Shown here piece by piece: positions 1-12,677 of a stretch of 64,000 nucleotides of DNA (position 1 is its first letter; each line of letters opens with the position of its first letter). Source of the stretch: Beverwykella pulmonaria (lineage: Eukaryota; Ascomycota; Dothideomycetes; Pleosporales; Melanommataceae); the NCBI GenBank assembly GCA_001599595.1, contig BCHH01000008.1, positions 1,640,046-1,704,045 of the forward strand, in the 5' to 3' direction. The notes under the pieces are model-generated. The model did not search any database. It had not been told where the DNA came from and saw nothing but the letters and a program-made list of their open reading frames with translations. The position numbers and the translations under genes are program-made.

Positions 1-1862
1 TCGCTGTCTCACGACTCTTCTATATTCACATTTGGCGACGCGCCCCTACCTGAGTTCGATCACGATCACACATTCTTTGTCCTACCTCCCAAGGCTGATG
101 CTGAGCAGCTAGTAAAATGGTACTTTGAGTTTGCAGCCTCAACACATCGCTACCTCCACCGACCTTCCGTAGAGGCAATTCTACACGAATTCTACGAGAC
201 GGGGGGTGACATGCGGAATAAAGAAGATGGTGCAGCGAGAACTGCGTTGCTTTTATCGGTATTTGCTCAGTCGCAGGCTTATGTAGATCCCGAAAGTACG
301 GCTACGACAAAGCTCCACAGGTTAGTTGGCATATAAATTGGCCACTGATAAGCTTGACGCTGATTACGTACAGTGCGCGATACTTCTTCGCAGCTGAGCA
401 CCTGCTTGCTAAAGAGCGCGGCGCTATGCGTTTGGCAAGTGTACAAGCTAGACTAGGGCAGTGTTTCTACCTTTTGACTCAGTCGCGTATCAACCACTGC
501 TGGAGTCTCTTTGGTACTACCGCACATCTTGCCCTTGCGATTGGACTGCACCGGGGACGGCGGGGAGATTCATCAGGGGCAATAGATTATGTGGAACTTG
601 AGAGCAGGAGGCGGCTGTTCTGGTGCGCTTATACGCTTGATAAATATCTCGCTGCAGCTCTAGGACGACCTCAGACTTTCAGGGACGAAGACATTGATCA
701 GGTATACTTCCCAAAAATAATCCCATCTCAAGTTCGGGTTCCAAACCTAAGGCAAATACTGACATCAATTAGGAATTGCCAACAATCGTCAACGATGATG
801 AACTCTTTCCTCATTCCATGAGTCCCGCTCCGATAAAGTCACACTCAGTCATGATGGCACCGGTGGAACACGTCAAGTCTGTCCTCGCAACTTCCCATCT
901 TCCAGACTATCACTAATCTAAACAGGATCTCCCGCATAGTCAGCCGCGTCCTCCGCGACCTCTACTCAATCCGCCCACCCTCCATATCCCTGCGCATTGA
1001 GCTTGCTGCAAAATACTCGCGCGACCTCCGCGAGTGGCGCGCCAACCTCGCGCGCTTCCTCGACGCCGACGGCGTCGACTCCTCTATCCTAATCCCCATC
1101 TACCAACGCCAACGCAATGTGCTAAACCTCGCATATTACCACGCTGTGCTGCTCGTCCAGCGGCCCTTCCTCCTCACCAACTTCGCGAACCTAGCCAACC
1201 TTGACAAAGGACCCGGGCAAACAAGCAGCATCGACACTTCAAAAAATATAGTAGAGTGTTTAGATGCTGCTATGCGGATTGTGAGTATTGTGGATGACAT
1301 GTTCAGTGGGGGGAAGATGTTCGGTGCGTTTTGGTTCTCGCAGTACTATGCTTTTTGTGCGGTGGTCGTGCTGTATATTGCGAAGATTCAGCAGCATCTG
1401 CTGGACCCAGGAATGTGTAAGGAGTATTTTGAGGCCGGCCAGAAGTGCCAGGCACAGTTGTCCACTATTTCAGAGACAGATTGCTTGTCTAAACGGTACT
1501 GTCTCGTTCTTGAGGAACTGCGACTCGAAGCTACACGGCAAACGAGACCTAACGCAATATCCCCATCAGCGAATATCGGCAGCTCTGCTGATATCAACCT
1601 TCCGAATGTCTCTGCGGCATCTGGGATATCGTTACCAGCATCAACGCCGCAGAGCGACGCGTACGCGGGGCAGTTTTATGGCGGGAATATTCCGCCAACA
1701 CCCGAGAGCACGATTTTCAATACTAGTTTTTTGCCAACGAGTTCGCTGATGGCAGATTTGACAAGTTGGGGTCATTTTGACAGCTTGGTCACCGCTGGAA
1801 TTGGGATGTTAGACGGAGGGTTCCAGGGCGATGCTGGGTTGGGGTTTGGGGTGGGGCGGTGA
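1..1862 (+). CDS. Fungal-specific transcription factor, C-terminal part (5' end outside window)
   Basis: The gene enters the window already in frame. Exons 1-320, 374-701, 773-876 and 926-1862 join in one frame; the introns have GT-AG ends and the third carries a CTAAT branch site. The product has the fungal-specific transcription factor domain (Fungal_trans type). Its hallmarks are a helix with SRINHCWSLFGTTAHLALA, then GLHRG, then the RRRLFWCAYTLDKYLA block, then GRPQTFRDEDIDQELP. Proteins of this kind normally carry an N-terminal Zn2Cys6 DNA-binding domain, which must lie upstream of the window if present. The C-terminal 130 residues or so are low complexity (Ser, Gly, Thr, Pro), as is common for activation regions. 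The regulated pathway cannot be told. The family call is firm; the first intron and the missing 5' end are the uncertain parts. Confidence 0.85.
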
Positions 1863-4752
1863 TAGTGAGGATGGATGGATTATGATGACGTAAAAACCCT
1901 GCACAAAGGAATGGCTGGGTGGGGGCAATGGGACTTAATAGGTTCAGTGAACCTTCTGGGGTTGCTGGGCCGTTCTCCTCGTCCCAGAGTGTTTGAAATA
2001 CAGGGGAAGTTGCTATATATAGACCATGTGATAATAATGGTTATCGCTACTCTTTGTCTATATAAGCTCCCCTTCTCCCCTTCTCCCATTATCCTAGCAT
2101 GGCTTCAAACAGTGCCATATCACTAAAAGGAGAATGATACCCATACATGTGAGAATCGGAGGAGACATTACATTCTCTAAATCAGCAACAAGGTTTTCTA
2201 TGTTGGAAGTATGAGATAGGAAGAACCATCCTTAGGTCGCCACAAATTAAAATTTACCCCTAAAATCCTTCATAGCAGAGCTTTTGGCTAGACGATTGAG
2301 TTATAAATGTGATGAAAAACAAAGTCCCAGAATCCGTGCTTCGAAACTAGGTTTGGCCGGGGGAATACTACAGAGGGAGTAAAAATCTGAAAGATGAGGG
2401 CTATAGATTGCGCTCGGAAACGATATTAAGTGGAAACGTCCTCGAATTCAAAATCTGAAAATGCCACTTAAACATACCTAATCTCTTCTAAATGAAATAT
2501 CTTAGTCTTCATTTATATACCAGCACCGACAGTTCTCTTCTCTAAATTTGAAAGGGTTACATCTCATATTGAAACTAAGAGCCGAGGGCTTAAGGGACAT
2601 GGGAAGACCCCCACTTCCAGACTGAAATGTGAAGGACATTAACATGTGACTTGGAACACGGTTATTGTGTCCAACCTAAAGTCCTCCATGACTTATACAT
2701 GTTTTCACCTGAGTTGGCAGTATCTAGCATAATTTTTTGGTTTAAACAAGCATTCATAAAGAAAATACCACGCTGGGATCAGACATAGCCAAAAAAAATA
2801 TATCAACCAGCGACTCTGCTCCGATACCTTGGCACATACCTCCAATGATAGTACCTCTTAAAATGCAGTACCCCTCACCATATACCGGTACAAAATGGAT
2901 AGCGAAGGAACTATTTGTGGAAGATCCCATTCTCTAAGCCCAAATTATATTCCATGAACGGGCAAATCATGAGCTTCGAGTCCGCTGTGCCCTTTGATTA
3001 AAAATAGCGCGTTGCCTTCATTATGACGGAGCTCGACTCGAGATTTGCTCAAAATGACTACTCCAACGCACTATAGGCGCGGCTGGACTCTCTAGATCTG
3101 AAAACTAGGACAAAAGATGTACAACGGAGAAGCATGACGTGATAGAAGCGTTCAACTACATTATTACAGAAATAAATTAAGGGGACATTCATGTCATGGG
3201 TATCTCTATGTATCCAGCCGGCTCCTATCATACACTTCAGCCCTTTCTCTCTTTATGTAATCACCAAGCAGAATTTCGAAGTTTAGCATTTGCTGACACA
3301 TACCAGGAACAGAACGGCGGTGTGGAATGCGATATGTTTCTTCTTTCTATATGAATCGTGATTGTATTGGACGAACGGAGTAACCCCTTCGCTTTCTAGC
3401 TCAAGGATCTTTACTAAACTTCAAATGGCGCTGCGATAGGTTGTTTCGAAGTCTACCATGCATAACCAGAGTTATGGAATGTGTTCATGGTAGAATAAGA
3501 AGATAGGCCCACAAACGGAATACTCTGTCCCAACGATAATGTACTAAGTTCAAGCTCACCACCATATGGACGAGCCGGGAGTAAAAGATACAAAGGCTCG
3601 CGCACAAAACACTGTCGTAACATGGAATAAAGTATCATGTTCAGCTTTTGAGAGATGGGATCCCTGCTGTCTTAAGCCACAGCCCAAAACATTGAGTAAG
3701 TTAGAATTATGCCTAAAAATCCCCCAGTCGAGTGACATGATCAAACCAGTCCAGTTGCTCAATTATTAAAGTAGGAAGTTGTTCACTAAATGATTGCCTG
3801 CGCATTCGAGTTTTATATTAAAACATGTAAGCCCAGGACACCATAACGTCACGTGGATATGCCACTGACTTATCAGTCCGTCATATATATATCAGCTATA
3901 CATACATCACACAGAAGACACATCTTGACATTCATACCTCCACTCTCCTGCTTGCAAAACATATATCCTTCTTCGCAATAATTGGGTTCGTCTCTACGCA
4001 AACAAGCTCGCCAATTTGTAATGAAAGTTTTCTTGAAAGCCTGCACAAAGGGCATATCAGAACCACTGACCACTGGACCCCTAAGGATCCTCCTAGGAAA
4101 CAGTAAGAGGGAACTTCCTCCCTCCACTCTGCACAGGTACAAAAGCTTGTCCTAGTAATGCGCATGTAATATTATTCTCCTGCTGCGGCCTCTAAAATCT
4201 ACTTGAACTGTACGGCTGTCCGGATTGAAGTCGGCTAGTTAGCCTGTCGCACCAAATTATAGAGTTCTTCGTTTCGAGCACTCGACACATAAAATGAAAG
4301 TCTGAAACTCCTATGTTCGTGTATGAAGAAGGTTTGTAAAGCAGGAACTGTACATCTTCATGCAACCTCTCTTAATCGAGAGACAAGATTTGTATGCGGA
4401 ACTTTGGTCTCAAGAAGGCATGTAAATGTAGCTAAGCCCAAGGACAACAGCTTCAAAGCCATGACTGGGCGCTGGAGGGAAGGGGGTCGGAGAGAAGGGG
4501 GTCGGAGAGAGCAGAGTCAGAAAGTGGTGAGAGATGCGTGTTCGATTAGCGTCACCGGGCACGAGAAGTGCACATCATTAGAAAAGCCAGACAGGAAAGC
4601 GAGGACCTGATATTACCCATATATATGTCCCTAAAATAACTATGCTATCTCATCCATCTAGTCTGATACGCATTTCCATAACACATAACCAGCCCCATGC
4701 TCATATGACCAACTCCCAAGAAACCAGTCCCCGAGGGCTCACAATACGACCT
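1863..4752. other. Gene-free 2.9 kb interval
   Basis: This lies between the convergent ends of the transcription factor gene and MCM4. It is AT-leaning, and its reading frames are all under 100 codons with no recognisable domain. It holds a short tandem repeat at 4479-4508. I see no terminal repeats or transposase remnant. Confidence 0.6.
4479..4508. repeat. Two tandem copies of a 15-bp unit
   Basis: The unit GAAGGGGGTCGGAGA occurs twice head to tail, at 4479-4493 and 4494-4508. It lies in non-coding DNA downstream of MCM4. Confidence 0.8.
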
Positions 4753-7700
4753 CTAAAACCCCCCAACGAGCCTCTTAACCCTCCTCCCAGATCCCTGTCC
4801 ACTAACCTGCACCGTACCCTCTAATTCCGCACTCCTTAGCACCTCCAAGAATTCCGCATTCTCCACTTGCTCTGACGCACCCTCCCTGACCTTCTTCACC
4901 AAATCACTCAGCCTCACGCTCTGACCTGGAGCACTCAACTCATCAACAGCCGCTAGCACCGCCCGTTTAAGATCATCCTTCCTCCTCCTGTCACTAGACG
5001 ACGTGCCCTCGGTGAGCAGCGACATATCAATAAGCCCAGTTCGCGCATCAGTAGCAGCCTGTTTCAGGGCCGACTTAATGAGGCGAACTGCTTCGTGGAC
5101 ATCGTCTTCTGTCACGGTCTCGCTGAGACGCATCTTAGCGTGGGCTTCAGAGAGGCGGATCATAGACTCCAGTTGACGCGTTGTGGCCGTAATGCGGCGC
5201 TCCTGGGCGCGGATATCGGCGCCCAAGGCTCGCATGGCAACGTATGCGTCTACGAGTGCTTTTTGGGCGCCTTCGGAGATTTTGGGGTGGATGTTGGTGC
5301 GGGCGTAGGAGATGTAGGCAGTCAGGAATTCGATGGGGAGAATCTCATTCTTGGATGCATTCTCAGGCACATCTTCGAGGTACATTCCAACTAGATGGCG
5401 AGCTAGTCGACGATCGTTTTGTTCATCAATGCGATCGAGAACGAGGTAGACAAGATCGAAACGGGAGAGTAGTGTAGGCGGGAGGTCGATATTCTGTGGA
5501 ACAGGAAGGTTAATGTTGTACTTTGAACCAATAGGATTTGCGGAGGCTAGCAGAGAGGTTCGAGCGTTGAGCGTGGTGATGATACCGGCTTTGGCAATCG
5601 AGACGGTCTGCTGTTCCATGACTTCGTGAAGGACTGAGCGAGTGGCTTCGGACATCTTATCAAATTCGTCGATGCAGCAAACACCACCATCCGAAAGAAC
5701 CAAGGCACCAGATTCGAGGACCAACTGCCTCGTTTCAAGATCGCGAGTGATGTATGCTGTAAGTCCGACAGCGGAGGAGCCCTTTCCAGACGTGTACACA
5801 CCACGTGGGGCGATTCTGTGCACGTATTGGAGAATCTGCGATTTCGCAGTTGAAGGGTCTCCACAAAGAAGGATGTTGATGTCGCCCCTGTAACGAGGGC
5901 TTCCGCCTTTCTCGAAGGTCTTATTAGTGCCACCGAAGAGCTGGAGGAGAATGCCTTTCTTGACATCGTCCGTTTCGTAGATACTGGGTGCTAAAGACCG
6001 AGAGAGAAGGTCATAGACATCTTCACGTGCCGCGGTAGCCTTGATTTTCTCCTCTTGCTCTTCGGAGACCTTCCGGGTTTCCTCAATGTCGCCAGCTGCA
6101 TGCTCGGCTAGCTCTTCCTCGATGGTGGACACATCAATGCCCATGCGCTTTTTGTCGACCTTTTGGATGTGTAGGGCATCAACGTACGTCTTGAAGACGT
6201 TCTTCACACTCCGTTGACGTGGGTTAATGCGGACCTGATTGCACTTGAAGATTCCAGTGATTTCGACTCGGTCACCAGCCTTGCAGACGTCCACAAGTTC
6301 ATCGTAAGCACACAGAGAGACCGAGTGCGGTGTCTGGCCATCCGGCACATTATCAGGAGTCTCCTGTAGCTTAATGACCTGCTTATCTGCGAATCCAGAT
6401 CGGTTGTGAACGATCTGCATAGAATTGGACGATTCGCAGACCTGACGAGGGCATCGAGTGGGCTCGGTTATCTTGCCACGGTCGATATCGACCTTAACGG
6501 TATGATTACATACAGAGCATCGAAAAAATGCTGAGCCTCGTTAGCATGTACCTGAAAAAAGAAAGTCGGCCTGCTTACCATCTTTCATATCAGGGATGAC
6601 GGGAGTTGTCCTGATAACAAGACCTTTGACGCTGACCAACTTATCCATGTCTCCTGGATTCAACTCGCGCAAGTTTATGGTGTGGTCCAAACCAAATGGC
6701 CTTACTCGGTAAGTCTTCTGGTCAACTTCCCGCACAAGATCCGGGATCTCTGGGACCTGTGGTCCTCCTGGGGAAGGACCTCCAGGCGTGCCCATATCTG
6801 AATGCAGCATAGGAGGAAGTGAGCTAGAATCACGTCCTCGAGGGGGTCCGGCTTGGGCGCCGCGCTGCTGTGATTGTTGCATTCTTAGCTCAGCCATGCG
6901 CTTCTCAGCGAGTTCGATCATAACGTCCTTGACCGCCACATCCATGAGTGGGATGATTTCATTGGGGAAGGCCTGGAGCTGATGCCACAGTTTCCTTGTC
7001 GGCGGGTAGGCTTTGAGATTGCGAGCGTCCAAGTTGAGTGGAGTAACACCAAGCTCGAGCATAGCTTTCATCATATCTACATACTCTTTCGCCATTGCCG
7101 GATGATCTGCTGGTAAGTTGGCGCCTTCCTCAAGCTCTTCATCTTGGATCATGCGATACTTCCTCTGGAAATTGAAGAGGAAATCCTTCATGGCGTTCAT
7201 TGAGTCCACGAGAGAAACGTTGGTACCCCAAATGACACGAGCTGAATTTCCTCCTAAGACATCGGCATCGGAGGTATCTGGGTTAATGTTGGAGAAGGTC
7301 GCAGCATCCGACGCATCGTGGATAGCCATGCCATTCTCATCGACAAAAAGTCTGCGGCGTCTGCCAGTGGAGGCGGAACCATTGCCGAAAATGTCAGAAT
7401 GTATGTCGCTGCGTCGATTCCGAGCGGCAGATTCTGCAGTTCCGCGGACGAAAAGGGCGCTGCTGCTGCTTCGAATGTCGGTGTTATGCGCATTGCGGGC
7501 GCGCCCTGGGCTGGAGCTCGAGGCGTAGTGGATGGGCGAAGAATCTGCTTATGTTAGTTGGGTCCCAATGCTCAAGAAAGAAGTCTCAAGTACCTCCAAT
7601 AGTCATTCCACTAGCTTTGGGTGTCGCACCGCCATCATCTTCCTCGTCGGCGCCAGCACCGTTTGCTGCCCCTGAGCCTGAGCCGTTGGCAGGCGAAGAG

Positions 7701-7930
7701 CGGAAGAAGAGCGGAGAATCCGTGGATACGGTTTGCAATCGAGAGTTTCTGGGAGTCGCCTGGGTCCCTCTCTGCGAAGCCTGAGAGGCTTCAGCTTGGA
7801 GTTGATCGTCGGGACCAGCAGGTGCTGGACTGCTTGACGGATTTTGAAAATTGCGGGGGTTGCGACCGCTCCTCCTCGGAGTCACAGAGGCGGTACTGCG
7901 CTGCGAGCGACGCTTCTCGGGAGAAGACAT
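4753..7930 (-). CDS. MCM4: MCM4, subunit of the MCM2-7 replicative helicase
   Basis: Exons 7930-7594, 7544-6579 and 6530-4753 give 1026 residues, the normal size for fungal MCM4. The N-terminus is Ser/Pro/Arg-rich (MSSPEKRRSQRSTAS), as expected for the kinase-regulated tail. A C4 zinc finger is at C439, C442, C461 and C466. The AAA+ core shows the MCM Walker A GDPSTAKS (658-665), Walker B with DEFD (722-725) and the arginine finger SRF (790-792). The N-terminal OB region matches MCM4 (ELNPGDMDKLVSVKG), and I chose MCM4 over the other MCMs from this and the tail. The protein loads on origins with the other five MCMs and unwinds DNA ahead of the fork. The start is the only ATG preceding the Ser-rich tail. 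It is divergent from tubulin cofactor A, and an MCB box lies about 100 bp upstream. Both introns are canonical and phase 1. Confidence 0.96.
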
Positions 7931-8257
7931 GGTTGCAATGCTTTGCGAGAGAGGCAGTTGAGTTGTCGTAGCAGTGCAAAGGGGAGTGCTGAGAAAGTGG
8001 GATGGCAGACGGGCTGCGGTTAGGAGGAGAACGCGTCTTTCGCGTCGGCGCCAATTTCGCGTAAAGTGGTCTTGGCGGATAAATTGGGTATAGCGGCTGT
8101 TGATAGCATTTGGGACCCCTCGGCGGGGTGATGGAATAATTCCAACATCCGTCAACAGCCCCCAGGCACCAGCAAAACATACAAAGTTAGCCAAGTCGAT
8201 TCCCTTCACTGCAGACCAGATAAGACCACCCTGGTAGCCAGTTGCTCAAATACGAAA
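7931..8257. promoter_or_regulatory. Divergent promoter with MCB-type cell-cycle boxes (MCM4 / tubulin cofactor A)
   Basis: The 327-bp interval between the two start codons holds ACGCGT at 8031-8036 and TTTCGCG at 8038-8044 and 8055-8061. In yeasts, ACGCGT boxes bind the MBF complex (Swi6 with Mbp1 or Res1/2) and drive G1/S genes including MCM genes. The motifs are seen; their function here is inferred. Confidence 0.55.
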
Positions 8258-8707
8258 ATGGCACCACCCTCGAAACTCCAGGTAGCCACTTCAGTGCTCC
8301 TCCGCCTAGTCAAGGAAGAAGCCAGCTACCACAAGGAGTTGACGCAGCAAGAGGCGCGCATCCAGAAGATGGAGGCAAACCCTGAAGATGAGAATGCAGA
8401 GTACCAGCTAAAGCAAGAGGTAAATTATACTACTAAACAAAGATGTGTGTTTGGTTCTAATAGATGTACAGCGACAAGCACTCGAAGAGACTAAGAATGT
8501 CTTCCCAACGGTTCGTGTCAAGATCGCTCAAGCACTCCAGAACTTGGAAGATCAGCTCGTGAGTTCGCCACAATCGAAGCTAGAAACATACTTATATATG
8601 GGCAGGAGAGCAGCAAGGAGGCCGACGGGGAGGAATCCATAGAGCAAGTAACCAAGGCAAAAGAAGCAATTGCAGCGGCAAACAAGACCCTCGACGAGGC
8701 TTTCTAG
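8258..8707 (+). CDS. TBCA: Tubulin-specific chaperone A (tubulin cofactor A, Rbl2)
   Basis: Exons 8258-8419, 8472-8558 and 8606-8707 give 116 residues, typical for the family (about 105-120). The sequence starts MAPPSKLQVATSVLLRLVKE and contains the diagnostic RQALEETKNVFP segment, followed by a Glu/Lys/Ala-rich helix ending KTLDEAF. The fold is a three-helix bundle that binds and buffers free beta-tubulin on its way to dimer assembly. For intron 1 a TAG acceptor lies upstream, but only the TACAG acceptor at 8471 keeps the family frame. Both introns are phase 0. It is convergent with the THO7-like gene. Confidence 0.92.
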
Positions 8708-8952
8708 GTTATCATGCCTGAGCGCCGGACGTATAAGACTACATATGCATAATGATACCCGGGAATACCCATACCCTGTTCCAAACACCGCGCTATGCAT
8801 AGGAGGATATCGTAAGGAGTCCTCCACTGAAAATGATTATGAGCTCGCTCTTGCAGCTACCTTCTCACCAACGGAATGTACCAGAGTCTCAGCTCAGTTC
8901 AATCGCAAGCCTAGAATAGTCGTACCCATATCAAGCCGACTTCCTGCACCTA

Positions 8953-10016
8953 TTAAGTTTCCATTTCCCCATCTTCTTCCTCTTCACCTTCTTCGATTCC
9001 GGACGAGTCGTCAGCTTGACCGTCCCCAGAATGTATGCCAAATTCCGCCATTTCCGTATCCTCTATACCAGATCTAGCAGGAGAAGGTGCGGCGCTGTTC
9101 GACCTAGACATGGGCGCTAATCGATCTGGCGGAACCTTGAGCGTGCTCCCGCTCTCGCCGCCTTGACTGATATGCATGGGAGTCGCGCTCCCAGCATCAG
9201 GCCTAGGGGTTCCGACATGGCTGACATCGCCCCTCGTAGTGCTGCCTTCGCCGTCGTTTTCTTCGTCACCATCCTTCATCATACCCTCCTTGCGCTCAGC
9301 CTCCTCCTTCTCATCCTTGATCATGCGGAGCATCTCCTTTGCTTCCTCTTCAATGCGGCCAAACTGGGTACGACGTTCAGCCCACGTTTTCTTCGAGCCT
9401 TCCACCTCATGCTGGAGCTCGGCGATTTCTTCATCTAGCTTGGCATGCGCGGCGGCTTGCTCGTCCCGAGGTTTCAGCATCTTGCTATTCGTGATCTTCT
9501 CCGTCAATTCGTCGTAGGTCTTGCGGACCGCCAGCGTAGCTCGCGCATCTGTGAGTTTCACGCGGAGAGTCTCGATGTTTTCCCTCACAGTCTGCTGCTT
9601 AGCCGTAATTGAGATTCTTTCAGCCGCATAACGCTCTCGCTCGTCGCGATTGCTGTTTGTTGTGAACTCCATGCGTAGTATCGCGTAGTCTAGCATAGCA
9701 AGCTCGTTCTCAATTTCCTGTTGCCAACTGTGGGTTTCCTCAAGCTGCCTGTCTTGCTCTGCTGCCCTTGCCGCCGCTGCTTCATCGACGGCCGACGCAT
9801 CTGGCGGTGGAGAGGGCAGTTGTGTTGGTCGGATTTTGGTGAAGGCGTCTGGTTTGAGAATGCGGCTAGAGACGCGCTGGTAAGGCCGCGATTCGATGAC
9901 AAGGAGACGCGATACATTGTGGAGCGCATCTGCAGTCGTCAGCAAAGCCCTTAGGGTTCTTCGGGTGACCTACCTTCGTCTGCCTGCGACAACAATCCCC
10001 AAGGTTGACCAGCCAT
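8953..10016 (-). CDS. THO complex subunit 7-like protein
   Basis: Exon 1 (10016-9974) encodes only MAGQPWGLLSQADE. Exon 2 runs 9929-8953, for 339 residues in total. The body is a long charged coiled coil (about residues 70-230) with the Tho7/Mft1-type block LDYAILRMEFTTNSNRDERE and repeated Glu/Arg-rich heptads. The C-terminal 100 residues are acidic and low complexity, ending in a Glu run. THO7 proteins belong to the THO/TREX complex, which couples transcription to mRNP assembly and export. The small first exon was set by a clean GT-AG phase-1 junction that extends the family N-terminus. Divergent from elongin A, with 610 bp between. Confidence 0.8.
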
Positions 10017-10626
10017 TACGAGACAACAGTCGACTATTAGTGGTTTGCAAGATAGTGGGTGGTAAAGGTTGTTAGCGTATCGAGCTTCAAGGAGGTTGCA
10101 GGTCAATCAATCTATGGCAGGGCGAATTCAGGTTATCTGCCAAGACCACGAGACGCTAAGAGCTCGCTGGTGCGGTTGAATCCCGGTCACTCAGCCCTCC
10201 ACGCCAGAACACCAGCGCTCACCTGTCACCTCCAGTCTCCAAGTTCTCTACGCTTTCCAGCTCCGCTTCGTCTGTCACCGCTTTTACCAACCAAAGCCAA
10301 GACATGAACGAACCTTAATCGCCTTGATCACTTCATTTTCACCCTCGATGCTTGGGTTCTTGAAACAAAGCCACTTCTAGCAAACGTCCACGCAACGCAC
10401 ATCCCCCAGTGAAATAATAGAATATCCTATACACCTCGCCAGGCACCTATCGTACTCACTATTTACTGCCGTTTTCTCCAAGGCAGCATCTTCACCGAAT
10501 CCCGTCGCCTCGCTTTCCATTCATATTCGAACCACTGCGCCCCTCCACGAACCCCGAACCGTACCACTGACGCCTTCAGCTTGCGACTTCTAAATAGGCC
10601 AAAACAAACGATAACGACTACCAAAC
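10017..10626. other. Divergent intergenic region (THO7-like / elongin A)
   Basis: This 610-bp stretch separates two start codons. The half next to elongin A is C-rich with few G, as in many fungal 5' leaders. No further gene is visible. Confidence 0.5.
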
Positions 10627-11592
10627 ATGCCTGTACAATCCCTCTACGAGCTGTCTAAGATGCGGCTGATCCAGAACATCGGTATGCTTGACGACATCGG
10701 AGACCTCCCTTATTCGTTCCTCGCCCCCATCCTCCGCCACATCCAAAACCCACAGCAACTCATCGAGCTCGAAGAGCGATGTCCCCAGATCCTCGGCGAC
10801 ACAGCCGAAATCTGGATGCGCTTCATAAAGCGGGACATACCGAACTGGGAATCGAAGCCGCATCAACCGAGGGACGAGAAAAACTGGAGCAGGGTGTACA
10901 AGAAGTTGCTGAGAGATGCGGAACGGGAAAAGGCAGAGCAGGAAGAGGCACTGAAGGAGCAGATGCGTGCGCTGCAACAGAATAGGGACGGAAATAGGAC
11001 ACTGATCGTTGAGGGGCGTACTGGGTACGACCCAGCTTTGCGGAGATGGGGATTTGGGTCCAGGGGTACTGGGGGCGGTAGCAGGGGGAGCTCATCGTGG
11101 GGAGATCCAGCCGCACCAAAGAAGACTGGCAAGGTTGTCTTTGACAAGTTGAGGAGGGGCGTATATGATTCAAAGCAGGCCCGCCCAAAGGCCACACAAA
11201 TGCCTGCACATTTGCTGCAAGAGAGGAAAGGGATCGTGAAACAAGCGCCGGCGAGATTAGTCCGGATGACCGAGAACGAAGGGCCGAAGAAGATGGTAAT
11301 TTCTAAACAGGCGTCTGCCTCGGTTGTAGGGCGTAGTGGTATTCCGCATCCCACTCTGCGTCGACCTATCACGACAAGACCGGCGCCAAGTTCACAACCA
11401 CAGCAGAGTACTGCAGCAGCGTCATCAGCTCCAACCCCAGAAATGAAGGTTCAACGCCCTTCTCTGCCAGCAGGCCAGCACTTTACGGCGCCAAAACTGC
11501 AACCGCCGACCTCTGATACCCCGCGGCCGGCAAAGAGAAGAAGAGAAGTGGCGCCTAGCCTTTTCCATAACCTCAAGAAACGGAAGGTCTAA
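10627..11592 (+). CDS. ELA1: Elongin A (RNA polymerase II transcription factor SIII subunit A)
   Basis: A single exon of 321 codons. The elongin A domain fills about residues 5-115: SLYELSKMRLIQNIG, then DIGDLPYSFLAPILRH (an F-box/BC-box-like helix), then CPQILGDTAEIWMRFIKRDIP and the basic helix ending KKLLRDAERE. The rest is low complexity and basic, ending KRRREVAPSLFHNLKKRKV, which includes a likely nuclear signal. In yeast, Ela1 joins Elc1, Cul3 and Rbx1 in a ligase that removes stalled Rpb1. The start has an A-rich context (CAAACATG). The next gene downstream, on the other strand, is NEDD8, the modifier that activates cullin ligases of this type; this may be coincidence. Confidence 0.92.
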   Translation: MPVQSLYELSKMRLIQNIGMLDDIGDLPYSFLAPILRHIQNPQQLIELEERCPQILGDTAEIWMRFIKRDIPNWESKPHQPRDEKNWSRVYKKLLRDAEREKAEQEEALKEQMRALQQNRDGNRTLIVEGRTGYDPALRRWGFGSRGTGGGSRGSSSWGDPAAPKKTGKVVFDKLRRGVYDSKQARPKATQMPAHLLQERKGIVKQAPARLVRMTENEGPKKMVISKQASASVVGRSGIPHPTLRRPITTRPAPSSQPQQSTAAASSAPTPEMKVQRPSLPAGQHFTAPKLQPPTSDTPRPAKRRREVAPSLFHNLKKRKV

Positions 11593-12677
11593 GATTTTGT
11601 CGAAGCAATCTGAGACGGTTCCAAATTTGGGCTAGCCACAATTTTTCTACTGTATTGATTATAGACGCCGCTTATGTAAGCCTACGGAACCAACGTGTAA
11701 TTTGGGAATGGTATTATCTATACTTACGAATAGATATGTGTTGGAGTTGGTTTGTAATTCCTAGTTATACCATGGCAATGGTGGCATCGGGCGGCGTTTG
11801 GCTTCTGGATCACTAGGTTGGTTGGCAATTTGTTCTACACATGCGCGAAATGCATGGCTCAGTTGTTCTTCTATTACATACTCTTTATTCAAACACTTTT
11901 CTCGGGCGTGGAAATGCATCCCTTGTGGGAGGCTACAGGTCCATATCCTGATCCATGCACTTAGCCGATCTTGTCGGACTCTGAACCAGTCATACCTGTG
12001 TTGCAATACCCGCAAACCACAAAGAATAATGAAGAAGACTCTCAATCCGACTTAAAGAGTTGCGCAACCTGGTTGAGTCGATACATTTGGATTCCTACCA
12101 GCTCTAACCCGATATCGAGACTATTGCATATTCCAAGAAGAGCAACACTGTTCAAGACACGAGTGGAATATTCCTCTGCTGGATATAGGGAGCCTTTATA
12201 AGAGCGAATCGATCCTTTGGCACGGCTCTGAGAACAGCTCCGTACCGAAGCTCACCTCTGTTTAGGAAAGGGGAATACAATGGACGGAAAAGGTTGGGTT
12301 TGAGAGTGCCATCAGCGAATTGGGCATTCTGGGGCAAGCGTTCAAAGAGAACTTGATCAGCTCCTAGGTAGGTCGGGCTGTGTTTGTGATCCAAGTGCTC
12401 CATATCATTGTCCCTAGGTGATCAAGTCAAGCATCGAGAGCGAGGGCCCTCTTGGCAGTTACGGGGTTGGTTAGCAGAGCTCCGTCGACCCTTTTAGCGG
12501 CTCACTAATATCCAGTCACCTTCACAGACTAACGGAATGACAGTAGGAATCTATTCCATTCCCTAGACGTAAACTCCATACCATATGCTGCATCACCTCA
12601 TCCTCAGACTCAACGCCTTCATATACTCCAGGCCCTCATGGACAGCAAACCCCCATACTAACTACAGAGGGAGAGTC
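11593..12677. other. Convergent intergenic region with weak reading frames
   Basis: This is about 1.1 kb between the stop codons of elongin A and NEDD8. Minus-strand frames at 11761-12045 (94 codons) and 12152-12403 (83 codons) look mildly protein-like. They match nothing I recognise and do not join through a convincing splice. They may be remnants of a small gene. Confidence 0.4.

Noticed and set aside
7118..7784. Plus-strand frames opposite MCM4
   Set aside because: Antisense shadows of the MCM4 coding exons.
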